64,000 nt of DNA, taken from positions 41,467 through 105,466 of the forward strand of contig NZ_FZOF01000031.1 in assembly GCF_900188405.1 (NCBI RefSeq), given 5' to 3'. Of the stretch, positions 50,325 to 58,731 are shown one piece after another. Source of the stretch: Actinacidiphila glaucinigra (lineage in GTDB: Bacteria > Actinomycetota > Actinomycetes > Streptomycetales > Streptomycetaceae). The first letter of the stretch is position 1. The number at the start of each line of letters is the position of its first letter. Position numbers and translations under genes: made by a program. The notes below the pieces were generated by a model that did no database searches, had not been told where the DNA came from, and saw only the letters and a list, made by a program, of their open reading frames with translations.

Positions 50325-50491
50325 GTCGTCTGCCCGCTCGAGGGCGACCCCTCACCGTGCCCTCGAGGAAAGGACGGCGGACGCCGCGCCGACGGTTCCT
50401 CGCCAGGATCTCGGCCCCAGGCAGTTGCCGGTAAGCGCGTGCCTCGTTGGTAGCTCCGGGAACGCAAGCGCCGACACCGAGGAGTGAGCAC

Positions 50492-51883
50492 GTGGCCGCC
50501 ATGCCGAGCGCGAGGTGCCGACCGGCGGTGCACGAGGGCGAGTCCGACGACAGCGAGGGCATCCTGCGGCGCCAGTCCCAGCGCGAGTCCGCCGCCCGCA
50601 CCTACGCCCGCTCACTGCCCGTCGTCCCCGTGCGGGCCCGCGGCATGACCATCGAGGGCGCCGACGGCCGCCGCTACCTCGACTGCCTCTCCGGCGCCGG
50701 CGCCCTCGCCCTCGGCCACAACCACCCCGTCGTCCTCGAGGCCATCCGCGGCGTCCTCGACTCCGGTGCGCCACTCCACGTCCTGGACCTCGCCACCCCG
50801 GTCAAGGACGCCTTCACCACCGCCCTCTTCGAGACGCTGCCGCCCCGGCTCGCCCGGCACGGACGCATCCAGTTCTGCGGCCCGGCCGGCACCGACGCCG
50901 TCGAGGCTGCCCTCAAGCTCGTCCGCACCGCCACCGGCCGCGACGGACTCCTCGCCTTCTCCGGCGGCTACCACGGCATGACCGCCGCCGCCCTCGCCGC
51001 CACGGGCGACACCGCCGTCCGCGGCGCGGCGGGCACCGCCGACGCGCGGGTCACCCGGCTGCCCTACCCGTACGACTACCGCTGCCCGTTCGGCGTCGGC
51101 GGCGAAGGCGGCGCCGAACTCTCCGCCCGGCTGACGGAGAGCCTGCTCGACGACCCCAAGGGCGGCATCCAGCCCCCCGCGGGCATGCTCCTCGAACCCG
51201 TCCAGGGCGAGGGCGGCGTCATCCCCGCCCCCGACACCTGGCTGCGGCGGATGCGCGAACTGACCGCCGCCCGCGGCATCCCGCTCATCGCCGACGAGGT
51301 GCAGACCGGGGTGGGGCGCACCGGGACCTTCTGGGCCGTCGAGCACAGCGGGATCGTCCCCGACGTGATGGTCCTCTCCAAGGCGATCGGCGGCAGCCTC
51401 CCGCTCGCCGTCATCGTCTACCGCGAGGAACTCGACTGCTGGCAGCCCGGCGCCCACGCCGGCACCTTCCGCGGCAACCAGCTCGCCATGGCCGCGGGCA
51501 CCGCCACCCTCGCCTATGTGAAGCGCAACGGCCTCGCCGAGCGTGCCGCCCTGCTCGGGGACCGTATGCTCGCCCGGCTGCGGGGCCTGGCCGCGGAGCA
51601 CCCCTGCGTCGGCGACGTCCGCGGCCGCGGCCTCATGCTCGGCGTCGAACTCGTCGACCCGGAAGCGGCCACCGGTCCCGGGGCCGTCCCCCCGACCGCG
51701 CCCCGCCTCGCGGCGGCCGTCCGCAGGGCCGCCCTCGACCGCGGGCTCATCGTGGAACTCGGCGGCCGCGACAGCAGCGTGATCCGGCTGCTGCCCCCGC
51801 TGACGATCACCGAAGAACAGTCAGAAGCCGTCCTGGACCGCCTCGCCGACGCCCTCGCCGCGGTGACGGCGGTCCGGGCGTGA
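50492..51883 (+). CDS. Class III PLP aminotransferase of a siderophore operon (diaminobutyrate aminotransferase-like)
   Basis: 463 aa from GTG 50492, with GAGGAG 7 nt upstream. It is a fold-type I class III aminotransferase: CLSGAGALALGHNHP, FCGPAGTDAVEAALKL, FSGGYHGMTAAALAAT, LIADEVQTGVGRTGTFWAVE (cofactor-binding Asp) and VLSKAIGGSLPLAV (PLP-binding Lys). It resembles RhbA/EctB-type enzymes making 2,4-diaminobutyrate from aspartate semialdehyde. It is followed by an IucA/IucC synthetase and a GNAT acyltransferase, so it probably supplies the diamine backbone of a siderophore. No decarboxylase gene is present beside it. Confidence 0.87.
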   Translation: MAAMPSARCRPAVHEGESDDSEGILRRQSQRESAARTYARSLPVVPVRARGMTIEGADGRRYLDCLSGAGALALGHNHPVVLEAIRGVLDSGAPLHVLDLATPVKDAFTTALFETLPPRLARHGRIQFCGPAGTDAVEAALKLVRTATGRDGLLAFSGGYHGMTAAALAATGDTAVRGAAGTADARVTRLPYPYDYRCPFGVGGEGGAELSARLTESLLDDPKGGIQPPAGMLLEPVQGEGGVIPAPDTWLRRMRELTAARGIPLIADEVQTGVGRTGTFWAVEHSGIVPDVMVLSKAIGGSLPLAVIVYREELDCWQPGAHAGTFRGNQLAMAAGTATLAYVKRNGLAERAALLGDRMLARLRGLAAEHPCVGDVRGRGLMLGVELVDPEAATGPGAVPPTAPRLAAAVRRAALDRGLIVELGGRDSSVIRLLPPLTITEEQSEAVLDRLADALAAVTAVRA

Positions 51884-51950
51884 CCTTGCGCCCACCGGCC
51901 CCGTTCCGGGGCGGATCCCACCGGACGCCGACCCCACACGGAGCGAAGCG

Positions 51951-53843
51951 ATGACCGTACGTCCCGGCGAAGAAACCACCGTGGCCGTCCCCCAGCAGCG
52001 CGCCGCCGCGGCCGAACCGCAGGACCGCGCCACGCTGCCGGACCGCGCCCGGCCGGCGGGCCACGCCGGGCCGCCGACGCCGACCGACCCGTCGCCCGGC
52101 CCGTCGTCCGGCGCCGACCCGCTGGAGCAGGCGGATCCGTGGGCCGCCGCCGACGCCGCGGGCACGGAGGTCCTGCTGCGCTGCTGGGTCCGCGAGACGG
52201 GGCTGCCGCCCGAGCCGGACGGCCGCACCCTGCGCGTCCCGCTCCCCGCGAGCGGCACCGAACTCCTCGTCCCGGTCCACCACCGGTCCGCCGTCGGCCA
52301 CCACCGCTTCGGCGCCCCGCGGCCGGCCGCCGGAGGCGCCCCGCTGGACGCCGTCACCCTCGCCGCGCTGCTCGCCCGGGAGGCCGCCGCGACCGGCCCG
52401 GACGGGCCCGGCCTCGTCGCGCGCGTCGCCGACTCCGTACGCCAGACCGCCGCTTTCCTCGCCGCCCGCCGCGCCCGCCCCGCCGCCCCCCACGGCACCG
52501 ACCCCTTCCTCGACGCCGAGCAGGCCCTGGTCCTCGGCCACCCGCTGCACCCCGCGCCCAAGGGCCGCGAAGGACTCACCGAGGCCGAGGCCGCCGTGTA
52601 CGCCCCGGAGCTGCGCGGGGCCTTCGCCCTGCACTGGCTGTCCGTGCACCGCTCGCTCCTGGCCACCGACTCCGCCTGGACCGAACGCGGCCGCCCCGTC
52701 CCCGCCGAGCGGCTGCTGGCGGCCCTCGCCGGACCGGAACTCGTCCGGCGGCTCCCCGCGGGCACCGTGGCGCTCCCCCTCCACCCCTGGCAGGCCCGCG
52801 AGGTCGCCCACCGCCCCGGGGTGCGCGCACTCCTGGAGGCCGGACTCCTCCACGACCTCGGCGCCGGCGGCGACCCCTGGCACCCCACGTCCTCGCTGCG
52901 CACCGTGTACCGGCCCGGCTCCCCCGCGATGCTCAAGCTCTCGCTGGCCCTGCGGATCACCAACTCCCGCCGCGAGAACCTCCGCAAGGAGCTCCACCGC
53001 GGCGTCGAGGTGCACCGGCTGCTCCGGGCCGGCCTCGCCGCGCGCTGGCACGCCGCCCACCCCGGGTTCGACATCGTCCGCGACCCCGCCTGGCTGGCCG
53101 TCGGCACCGCCGCCGGCGTCCCCGTACCCGGCCTCGACGTCGTCCTGCGGCACAACCCCTTCGGCCCCCGCGACGAGGTGCGCTGCCTCGCCGGCCTCAC
53201 CGCCCCCCGCCCCGCCGCGGGCGGCGGCGCCCTGCGGTCCCGGCTCACCGAACTGCTGTCCCGGCTCGCGTCCCGTACGGGACGACCGGTGGCGGCCGTC
53301 GCCACCGAGTGGTTCCTGCGCTACCTCGACGCCGTGGTGCGGCCCGTGCTGTGGCTCGACGGCGAGGCGGGCATCGCCCTGGAGGCCCACCAGCAGAACA
53401 CCCTGGTCGTCCTCGACGCCGACGGCTGGCCGTCCGGCGGCCGCTACCGCGACAACCAGGGCTACTACTTCCGCGAGTCCGCGCGCGCCGGCCTCACCGC
53501 CCTGCTCCCCGGAGCCGGCGACCGCAGCGACACCTTCGTCGCCGACGCCGTCGCCGACGAGCGCTTCGCCTACTACCTCGGCGTCAACAACGTCCTCGGC
53601 CTCGTCGGCGCCCTCGGCTCCCAGCGCCTCGCCGACGAACGGGTGCTCCTCGCCGCCCTCCGCCGCTTCCTGGAACAGGCCGCCCGCACCGGCCGCTCGG
53701 GCCTGCCCGGGCGGCTGCTGGAGGAACCCGTGCTGCGCTGCAAGGCCAATCTCCTCACCCGGCTGCACGGGATCGACGAGCTCGTCGGCCCCGTCGACAC
53801 TCAGTCCGTCTACGTCACCGTCCCCAACCCGCTCACCGCCTGA
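51951..53843 (+). CDS. NRPS-independent siderophore synthetase (IucA/IucC family)
   Basis: 630 aa from ATG 51951, 67 nt after the aminotransferase. An unusually long Pro/Ala-rich N terminus (about 65 residues) precedes the IucA/IucC fold. GHPLHPAPKGREGLTEAE, LPLHPWQAREVAHRPGV, SLRTVYRPGSPAMLKLSLAL, RITNSRRENLRKEL and GIALEAHQQNTLVVLDADG are the ATP- and substrate-binding motifs, and DNQGYYFRES lies toward the end. A C-terminal FhuF-like segment follows. These enzymes join a carboxylate (citrate, succinate or similar) to an amine through an acyl-adenylate. The stop is followed after 21 nt by the GNAT gene. Confidence 0.9.
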   Translation: MTVRPGEETTVAVPQQRAAAAEPQDRATLPDRARPAGHAGPPTPTDPSPGPSSGADPLEQADPWAAADAAGTEVLLRCWVRETGLPPEPDGRTLRVPLPASGTELLVPVHHRSAVGHHRFGAPRPAAGGAPLDAVTLAALLAREAAATGPDGPGLVARVADSVRQTAAFLAARRARPAAPHGTDPFLDAEQALVLGHPLHPAPKGREGLTEAEAAVYAPELRGAFALHWLSVHRSLLATDSAWTERGRPVPAERLLAALAGPELVRRLPAGTVALPLHPWQAREVAHRPGVRALLEAGLLHDLGAGGDPWHPTSSLRTVYRPGSPAMLKLSLALRITNSRRENLRKELHRGVEVHRLLRAGLAARWHAAHPGFDIVRDPAWLAVGTAAGVPVPGLDVVLRHNPFGPRDEVRCLAGLTAPRPAAGGGALRSRLTELLSRLASRTGRPVAAVATEWFLRYLDAVVRPVLWLDGEAGIALEAHQQNTLVVLDADGWPSGGRYRDNQGYYFRESARAGLTALLPGAGDRSDTFVADAVADERFAYYLGVNNVLGLVGALGSQRLADERVLLAALRRFLEQAARTGRSGLPGRLLEEPVLRCKANLLTRLHGIDELVGPVDTQSVYVTVPNPLTA

Positions 53844-53864
53844 CGAGAGGAGGCCGCGACCACC

Positions 53865-54614
53865 GTGGCGACCGCCGACCCCACCCGCGCCCCCGCCTCC
53901 CCGGCGGCGACCGCCGACCCCCGGGACCCCCGCGACGAGAACGCCGACGACACCCTCGACCTCGAACTGCCTCCCGAGGTCCGCGCCCTCTTCGACGAGG
54001 ACCTCACCGCCGACGACCGCGCCGGCGGCGCGACCGCCCTCGACGACCTCCTCGACGGCGTTGCCGACTGGGGCCCGGTCGGCACCCCCGCGGGCACCTT
54101 CCAGCTCGTCCCCGTACGCCCCGAGCGCGACCTCCCTGTCATCACCCGCTGGATGAACGACCCGGCCGTCGCGGAGTTCTGGGAACTCGCGGGCCGGCCC
54201 GAGGTCGCCGAGCGGCACCTGCGCGCCCAGCTCGACGGCGACGGGCGCAGCATGCCCTGCGTCGGGGTCCTGGACGGAGTGCCGATGAGCTACTGGGAGG
54301 TCTACCGCGCCGACCTCGACCCGCTGGCCCGCCACTACCCGGCCCGCCCCCACGACACCGGGCTCCATCTGCTCATCGGGCCCGTCGCCGACCGGGCCCG
54401 CGGTCTCGGCGGCACCCTGCTGCGGGCCGTCGCCGACCACACCCTGCGCCGGCGCCCCCGCTGCACCCGGGTGATCGCCGAGCCGGACCTGCGCAACACC
54501 CCGTCCGTGGCCGCCTTCCTCACCGCTGGCTTCCGCTTCTCGGCGGAGGTCGAGCTGCCGGGCAAGCGGGCCGCGCTGCTGGTCCGCGACCGCGTACTGC
54601 GTCACGTCCTGTGA
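53865..54614 (+). CDS. GNAT acyltransferase of the siderophore operon (RhbD/IucB-like)
   Basis: 249 aa from GTG 53865, preceded by GAGGAGG at slightly long spacing. The N-terminal 60 residues are acidic. The rest is a siderophore-type GNAT domain: FQLVPVRPERDLPVITRWMN, AEFWELAGRPEVAERHL, GVPMSYWEVYRADLDPLARH, GLHLLIGPVADRARGLGGTL and NTPSVAAFLTAGFRFSAEVE. It resembles AlcB/IucB/RhbD enzymes that acylate hydroxylamine or amine groups of siderophore precursors. It is the last gene of the three-gene operon and is followed by a hairpin. Confidence 0.87.
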   Translation: MATADPTRAPASPAATADPRDPRDENADDTLDLELPPEVRALFDEDLTADDRAGGATALDDLLDGVADWGPVGTPAGTFQLVPVRPERDLPVITRWMNDPAVAEFWELAGRPEVAERHLRAQLDGDGRSMPCVGVLDGVPMSYWEVYRADLDPLARHYPARPHDTGLHLLIGPVADRARGLGGTLLRAVADHTLRRRPRCTRVIAEPDLRNTPSVAAFLTAGFRFSAEVELPGKRAALLVRDRVLRHVL

Positions 54615-54617
54615 CCC

Positions 54618-54640
54618 GCCGGTCCCGCAGGGGGACCGGC
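54618..54640 (+). terminator. Terminator hairpin of the siderophore operon
   Basis: Perfect 9-bp stem GCCGGTCCC (54618-54626) with GGGACCGGC (54632-54640) around GCAGG, directly after the GNAT stop codon. Confidence 0.65.
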
Positions 54641-54696
54641 TCGTGGCCGGTGGTGGGGACCGCGTTGTCGGTGCCGCCCCGTAGGCTGGACGCCCT

Positions 54697-56685
54697 ATGA
54701 CACAGCCCTCGAAGCCCGCCCTCACCGACCTCCTCCACGCCGCTGTCACCGCGGTCGGCGGGGTGGAGCGGCCCGGCCAGGTCGCCATGGCCGAAGCCGT
54801 CGCCGAAGCCGTGGACAACGGCTCCCACCTGCTCGTCCAGGCCGGCACCGGAACCGGCAAGTCGCTCGGCTACCTGGTGCCCGCGCTGGCCCACGGCGAG
54901 CGCGTGGTGGTCGCCACCGCGACCCTGGCCCTGCAGCGCCAGCTCGTCGAGCGCGACCTGCCGCGCACCGTCGACGCGCTGCAGCCGCTGCTGCGCCGCG
55001 AACCGCAGTTCGCGATGCTCAAGGGGCGCTCCAACTACCTGTGCCTGCACCGGCTCCACGAGGGCGTGCCGCAGGACGAGGGCGACGGGCTCTTCGACCA
55101 GTTCGAGGCCGCCGCACCGACCAGCAAGCTCGGCCAGGACCTGCTCCGGCTGCGCGACTGGTCGGACGAGACGGAGAACGGCGACCGCGACGACCTGACC
55201 CCCGGCGTCTCCGACCGCGCCTGGCAGCAGGTCGCGGTGACCTCCCGCGAGTGCCTGGGCGCCTCGCGCTGCGCGTACGGCGCCGAGTGCTTCGCGGAAG
55301 CGGCGCGCGAGCGCGCCAAGCTCGCCGACGTCGTCGTCACCAACCACGCGCTGCTGGCCATCGACGCCCTCGAAGGTGCGCCCGTCCTGCCCGGCCACGA
55401 GGTGCTCGTCGTCGACGAGGCCCACGAACTGGTCTCCCGCGTCACCGGGGTCGCCACCGGCGAGCTCACCCCCGGCCGGGTCAACCGGACCGTGAAGCTC
55501 GCGGCCAAGCTGGTCAACGAGAAGGCCGCCGACGCGCTGATGAGCGCGTCGGAGGGCTTCGAGCGGCTCATGGAACTCGCCCTCCCCGGGCGTCTCGAGG
55601 AGCTGCCCGAGGATCTGCGCTACGCCCTGATGGCGCTGCGCGACGCCTGCCGCCAGGTCATCACCTCGCTCGGCGAGACCCGTGACCGCTCCGTGCAGGA
55701 CGAGGACGCCGTGCGGAAGATGGCCCTCGCCGCAACGGAGAACGTCCACGAGGTCGCCGAGCGCATCGTCGAGGGCTCCGAGTACGACGTCGTCTGGTAC
55801 GAGCGCCACGACCGCTTCGGCGCCTCGCTGAGGGTCGCCCCGCTCAGCGTCTCCGGGCTGCTGCGGGAGAAGCTGTTCACCGAGCGCTCCGTCGTCCTGA
55901 CCTCCGCCACGCTCCGGCTGGGCGCCGACTTCAACGGGGTCGCGGCCTCGCTCGGGCTGGCCCCTGAGGGCACCGTGGCCGCCGAGGGGGAGGAGGAGCC
56001 GCCGGTCTGGAAGGGCCTCGACGTCGGCTCGCCCTTCGACTACCCCAAGCAGGGCATCCTCTACGTCGCCCGCCATCTGTCGCAGCCCGGCCGCGACAGC
56101 GGCCGCGAGGACATGCTGGACGAGCTCGCCGAGCTGATCGAGGCCGCGGGCGGCCGCACACTCGGGCTGTTCTCGTCCATGCGTGCGGCCCAGGCCGCCG
56201 CCGAGGCGCTGCGCGGCCGTATCGACCACCCGATCCTGCTGCAGGGTGAGGAGACCCTGGGCGAGCTGATCCGCCGCTTCGCCTCGGACGCCCGCACCTG
56301 CCTGTTCGGCACCCTCTCCCTCTGGCAGGGCGTGGACGTGCCCGGGCCGAACTGCCAGTTGGTGGTCATGGACCGGATTCCGTTCCCCCGCCCCGACGAC
56401 CCGCTGATGAGCGCACGGCAGAAGGCGGTGGAGGAGAAGGGCGGCAACGGCTTCATGGCGGTCGCCGCCACGCACGCGGCCCTGCTGATGGCCCAGGGTG
56501 CCGGCCGGCTGGTGCGGGCCTCCGGGGACCGCGGGGTCGTCGCGGTGCTCGACCCCCGGCTGGTCACGGCACGCTACGGCAGCTTCATCAAGGCCTCGAT
56601 GCCGGACTTCTGGCAGACGACCGACCGCAACCAGGTCCGCCGCTCGCTGGCCGCCATCGACGCCGCCGCCCCGGCGGCCGAGTGA
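54697..56685 (+). CDS. dinG: DinG-type ATP-dependent DNA helicase (XPD family)
   Basis: 662 aa. Walker A AGTGTGKSLGYLVPAL, DEAH box VLVVDEAHELVSR, and the C-terminal motifs GRTLGLFSSMRAAQ, LFGTLSLWQGVDVPGPNC and GAGRLVRASGDRG are present. Four cysteines in RSNYLCLH, SRECLGASRC and GAECFAE match the iron-sulfur cluster of XPD/DinG helicases. It unwinds DNA 5' to 3', including R-loops and damaged forks. It is convergent with lexA. TAGGCT 9 nt before the ATG may be a -10 close to the start; no ribosome binding site is evident. Confidence 0.92.
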   Translation: MTQPSKPALTDLLHAAVTAVGGVERPGQVAMAEAVAEAVDNGSHLLVQAGTGTGKSLGYLVPALAHGERVVVATATLALQRQLVERDLPRTVDALQPLLRREPQFAMLKGRSNYLCLHRLHEGVPQDEGDGLFDQFEAAAPTSKLGQDLLRLRDWSDETENGDRDDLTPGVSDRAWQQVAVTSRECLGASRCAYGAECFAEAARERAKLADVVVTNHALLAIDALEGAPVLPGHEVLVVDEAHELVSRVTGVATGELTPGRVNRTVKLAAKLVNEKAADALMSASEGFERLMELALPGRLEELPEDLRYALMALRDACRQVITSLGETRDRSVQDEDAVRKMALAATENVHEVAERIVEGSEYDVVWYERHDRFGASLRVAPLSVSGLLREKLFTERSVVLTSATLRLGADFNGVAASLGLAPEGTVAAEGEEEPPVWKGLDVGSPFDYPKQGILYVARHLSQPGRDSGREDMLDELAELIEAAGGRTLGLFSSMRAAQAAAEALRGRIDHPILLQGEETLGELIRRFASDARTCLFGTLSLWQGVDVPGPNCQLVVMDRIPFPRPDDPLMSARQKAVEEKGGNGFMAVAATHAALLMAQGAGRLVRASGDRGVVAVLDPRLVTARYGSFIKASMPDFWQTTDRNQVRRSLAAIDAAAPAAE

Positions 56686-56733
56686 CGCCGCCGGGCACCC
56701 CGGCAGCACAGCAGCAGCCCCCGGCACACAACG

Positions 56734-56767
56734 GGGCCCCGGAACCGGCGCAGAGGTCCCGGGGCCC
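56734..56767. terminator. Hairpin between convergent dinG and lexA
   Basis: GGGCCCCGGAACC (56734-56746) pairs with GGTCCCGGGGCCC (56755-56767) with one mismatch and an 8-nt loop. It sits between the two stop codons and could terminate both. Confidence 0.6.
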
Positions 56768-56787
56768 GGTCACGGGCGGGTCCTGGG

Positions 56788-57558
56788 TCAGACCCGGCGC
56801 AGCACCGCCACCACCTTGCCGAGGATGGTCGCCTCGTCCCCGGGGATGGGCTGGTACGCGGCGTTGTGGGGCATCAGCCACACATGCCCGTCCTCGCGCT
56901 TGAAGCGCTTGACCGTGGCCTCACCCTCGATCATCGCGGCGACGATGTCGCCGTTCTCCGCCACCGGCTGACGGCGCACGGTCACCCAGTCGCCGTCGCA
57001 GATGGCGGCCTCGATCATCGAGTCGCCGACGACCTTCAGGACGAACAGCTCGCCGTCGCCCACCAGCTGGCGGGGGAGCGGGAACACGTCCTCGACGGAC
57101 TCCTCGGCGAGGATCGGGCCGCCGGCGGCGATCCGGCCCACCAGGGGGACGTACGACGCGGACGGCTTGCCCGCGGTGTCCGTGGGCTGCGCCTGCGTGG
57201 AGTCGGAGGCGCGCACCTCGTACGCCCGGGGGCGGTGCGGGTCGCGCCGGAGGAATCCCTTGCGCTCCAGGGCCATGAGCTGATGGGCGACCGACGAGGT
57301 GCTCGACAGCCCGACGGCCTGGCCGATCTCACGCATGGACGGCGGGTATCCGCGCCGCTGGACGGAATCCCGGATCACCTCGATGACACGCCTTTGGCGG
57401 TCGGTGAGTCCGGAGCTGTCCGCCCGGATTCCTGGAGGTCGTCCGGGTAGCGCTCGCGCGGGCTTTGGCGTCTCGTCGTTCATCGCTTCCATCGGGCGTA
57501 CCCGGTCCTGGGGGCGGTCATGGGCGGTCAATGCGGCGCTGTCGGCGGTGGTGGTCAC
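56788..57558 (-). CDS. lexA: SOS repressor LexA
   Basis: 256 aa from GTG 57558, with GAGAGG 7 nt upstream. The longer open frame reads through the operator. The N-terminal winged helix (GLTDRQRRVIEVIRDSVQRR; MREIGQAVGLSSTSSVAHQL) binds SOS boxes. The cleavage site Ala-Gly lies in GRIAAGGPILAEE. Catalytic Ser is in VVGDSMIEAAICDGDW and Lys in GEATVKRFKRED. RecA filaments trigger its self-cleavage. A strong SOS box in the leader indicates autoregulation. Confidence 0.96.
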   Translation of the reverse strand: MTTTADSAALTAHDRPQDRVRPMEAMNDETPKPARALPGRPPGIRADSSGLTDRQRRVIEVIRDSVQRRGYPPSMREIGQAVGLSSTSSVAHQLMALERKGFLRRDPHRPRAYEVRASDSTQAQPTDTAGKPSASYVPLVGRIAAGGPILAEESVEDVFPLPRQLVGDGELFVLKVVGDSMIEAAICDGDWVTVRRQPVAENGDIVAAMIEGEATVKRFKREDGHVWLMPHNAAYQPIPGDEATILGKVVAVLRRV

Positions 57559-57621
57559 GGCGGCCCCTCTCGAGATGTTCTCCCTAGTAGGACAACGGTA
57601 GTTGCTTTCGAAAGGTTGCGC

Positions 57622-57635
57622 CAAACACACGTTCG
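57622..57635 (-). promoter_or_regulatory. LexA operator (SOS box) of lexA
   Basis: On the minus strand, CGAACGTGTGTTTG matches the actinobacterial SOS consensus CGAAC-N4-GTTCG at 9 of 10 defined positions. It lies 64-77 nt before the lexA start, as expected for autorepression. Confidence 0.8.
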
Positions 57636-57686
57636 AGTGAATTTGCATGGATCCGCTGTCGCGATCAAGGTGTAGATGGTATTGAT

Positions 57687-57700
57687 CGAATATAATTTCG
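57687..57700. promoter_or_regulatory. Possible second SOS-like box in an AT-rich patch
   Basis: CGAATATAATTTCG keeps the outer CGAA and TTCG of the SOS consensus with correct 14-bp length but changes both inner positions. It is in an unusually AT-rich stretch upstream of lexA. Confidence 0.3.
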
Positions 57701-57925
57701 AATTCGTTCCGCATTCGGGATCCGAACACCGTTTCCCCGGGCCGGTATTGCGCCGGCACCCCCGTGCGCCCGCCCGGTTCCATGATGCGCGAGCCGTGAC
57801 GATCCGTACACCCAGTGTGTCACTCGCGCCCCGGCTCCCCCGGGAGGCGCCGCGTCGCGTAGGCTCCCGTCCCGTCGGCGGGCCGCGACACGCGGTCCGT
57901 GCGATGGGCGCATGTGGCCACCACG

Positions 57926-57972
57926 CCACCAGATCTAGTGGTTGGATGGTGTGCAGCCCCCACAAGTAGTGG
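57926..57972 (+). promoter_or_regulatory. Tandem NrdR boxes upstream of nrdRJ
   Basis: CCACCAGATCTAGTGG (57926-57941) and CCCCCACAAGTAGTGG (57957-57972) are two 16-bp partly palindromic sites separated by exactly 15 bp. This is the paired layout to which NrdR binds at class I/II reductase promoters. They lie just upstream of the -10 TATGCT (58004-58009). Confidence 0.75.
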
Positions 57973-58003
57973 TCCCCGGGTCATCAAGCCCTTCCGGATC
58001 GCC

Positions 58004-58009
58004 TATGCT
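58004..58009 (+). promoter_or_regulatory. -10 element of the nrdRJ promoter
   Basis: TATGCT is a good -10 hexamer about 85 nt before the nrdR start and about 32 nt after the second NrdR box. The -35 is weak. Confidence 0.45.
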
Positions 58010-58093
58010 TGTGGCTGCTTCGCGGGGCCGTCACCGGCCCCTCGGGCTCAGAAGTCGTGCGCTCACCGTGGGTGAGGGAGGGAGAGGGAAACG

Positions 58094-58606
58094 ATGCACT
58101 GCCCCTTCTGCCGACACCCCGACAGTCGCGTCGTCGACAGCCGGACCACCGACGACGGCACCTCGATCCGCCGTCGCCGGCAGTGCCCCGACTGCGGCCG
58201 CCGTTTCACCACCGTGGAGACGGCCTCGCTGATGGTGATCAAGCGCAGCGGGGTCACCGAACCCTTCAGCCGCAACAAGGTCATCGCGGGGGTCCGCAAG
58301 GCCTGCCAGGGCCGGCCCGTCACCGAGGACGCCCTCGCCCAGCTCGGGCAGCGCGTCGAGGAGGCGGTACGCGCCACGGGCAGCGCCGAGCTGTCGACCC
58401 ACGACGTCGGACTGGCCATACTCGGCCCGCTGAAGGACCTGGACCTGGTCGCCTACCTGCGGTTCGCCTCGGTCTACCGGGCCTTCGACTCGCTCGAGGA
58501 CTTCGAGGCGGCGATCGCGGAGCTGCGCGACCAGGGGCCGCCGGGCGACACCGGAGGGCGGGACCGGGACGGAGCCGTCCCCACCGCCACCGTCGCCGCG
58601 CCATAG
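58094..58606 (+). CDS. nrdR: Transcriptional repressor NrdR
   Basis: 170 aa from ATG 58094, in the context of GAGGGAGAGGGAAACG. The N-terminal zinc ribbon has its four cysteines in MHCPFCRHPDSRVVDSR and CPDCGRRFTT. An ATP-cone domain follows (LMVIKRSGVTEPFSRNKVIA; YLRFASVYRAFDSLEDF). NrdR senses ATP/dATP and represses ribonucleotide reductase genes through paired NrdR boxes, which are present upstream. It is followed by nrdJ after 125 nt. The C-terminal 25 residues are a variable tail. Confidence 0.96.
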   Translation: MHCPFCRHPDSRVVDSRTTDDGTSIRRRRQCPDCGRRFTTVETASLMVIKRSGVTEPFSRNKVIAGVRKACQGRPVTEDALAQLGQRVEEAVRATGSAELSTHDVGLAILGPLKDLDLVAYLRFASVYRAFDSLEDFEAAIAELRDQGPPGDTGGRDRDGAVPTATVAAP

Positions 58607-58731
58607 CGGCGCGCACCGGCACCGGACTTGCCGGGCACCTGGGGGTGTACCGGCCATGAGAGACACAGACGCGGGAAGACCGCGGCGCTTCAGGGCGTTT
58701 TACCTGTAATGCCTGTAATGGGAGGCGGCAC

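Larger units (their letters stand above)
57559..58093. other. 535-bp divergent regulatory region between lexA and nrdR
   Basis: No gene is seen. From left to right it holds the lexA leader, an SOS box (57622-57635), an AT-rich patch (about 57675-57725) with a second SOS-like palindrome, a GC-rich stretch without recognised signals, two NrdR boxes (57926-57972) and a -10 element for nrdR. Confidence 0.7.

Noticed and set aside
51884..51950. Iron-repressor box inside or before the siderophore operon
   Set aside because: I looked for the TTAGGTTAGGCTAACCTAA-type palindrome upstream of the aminotransferase and between the first two genes and found nothing close.
57559..57783. Longer LexA from ATG 57783
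   Set aside because: The extension would translate the SOS box and AT-rich promoter. GTG 57558 has a good ribosome binding site and gives the normal LexA length.
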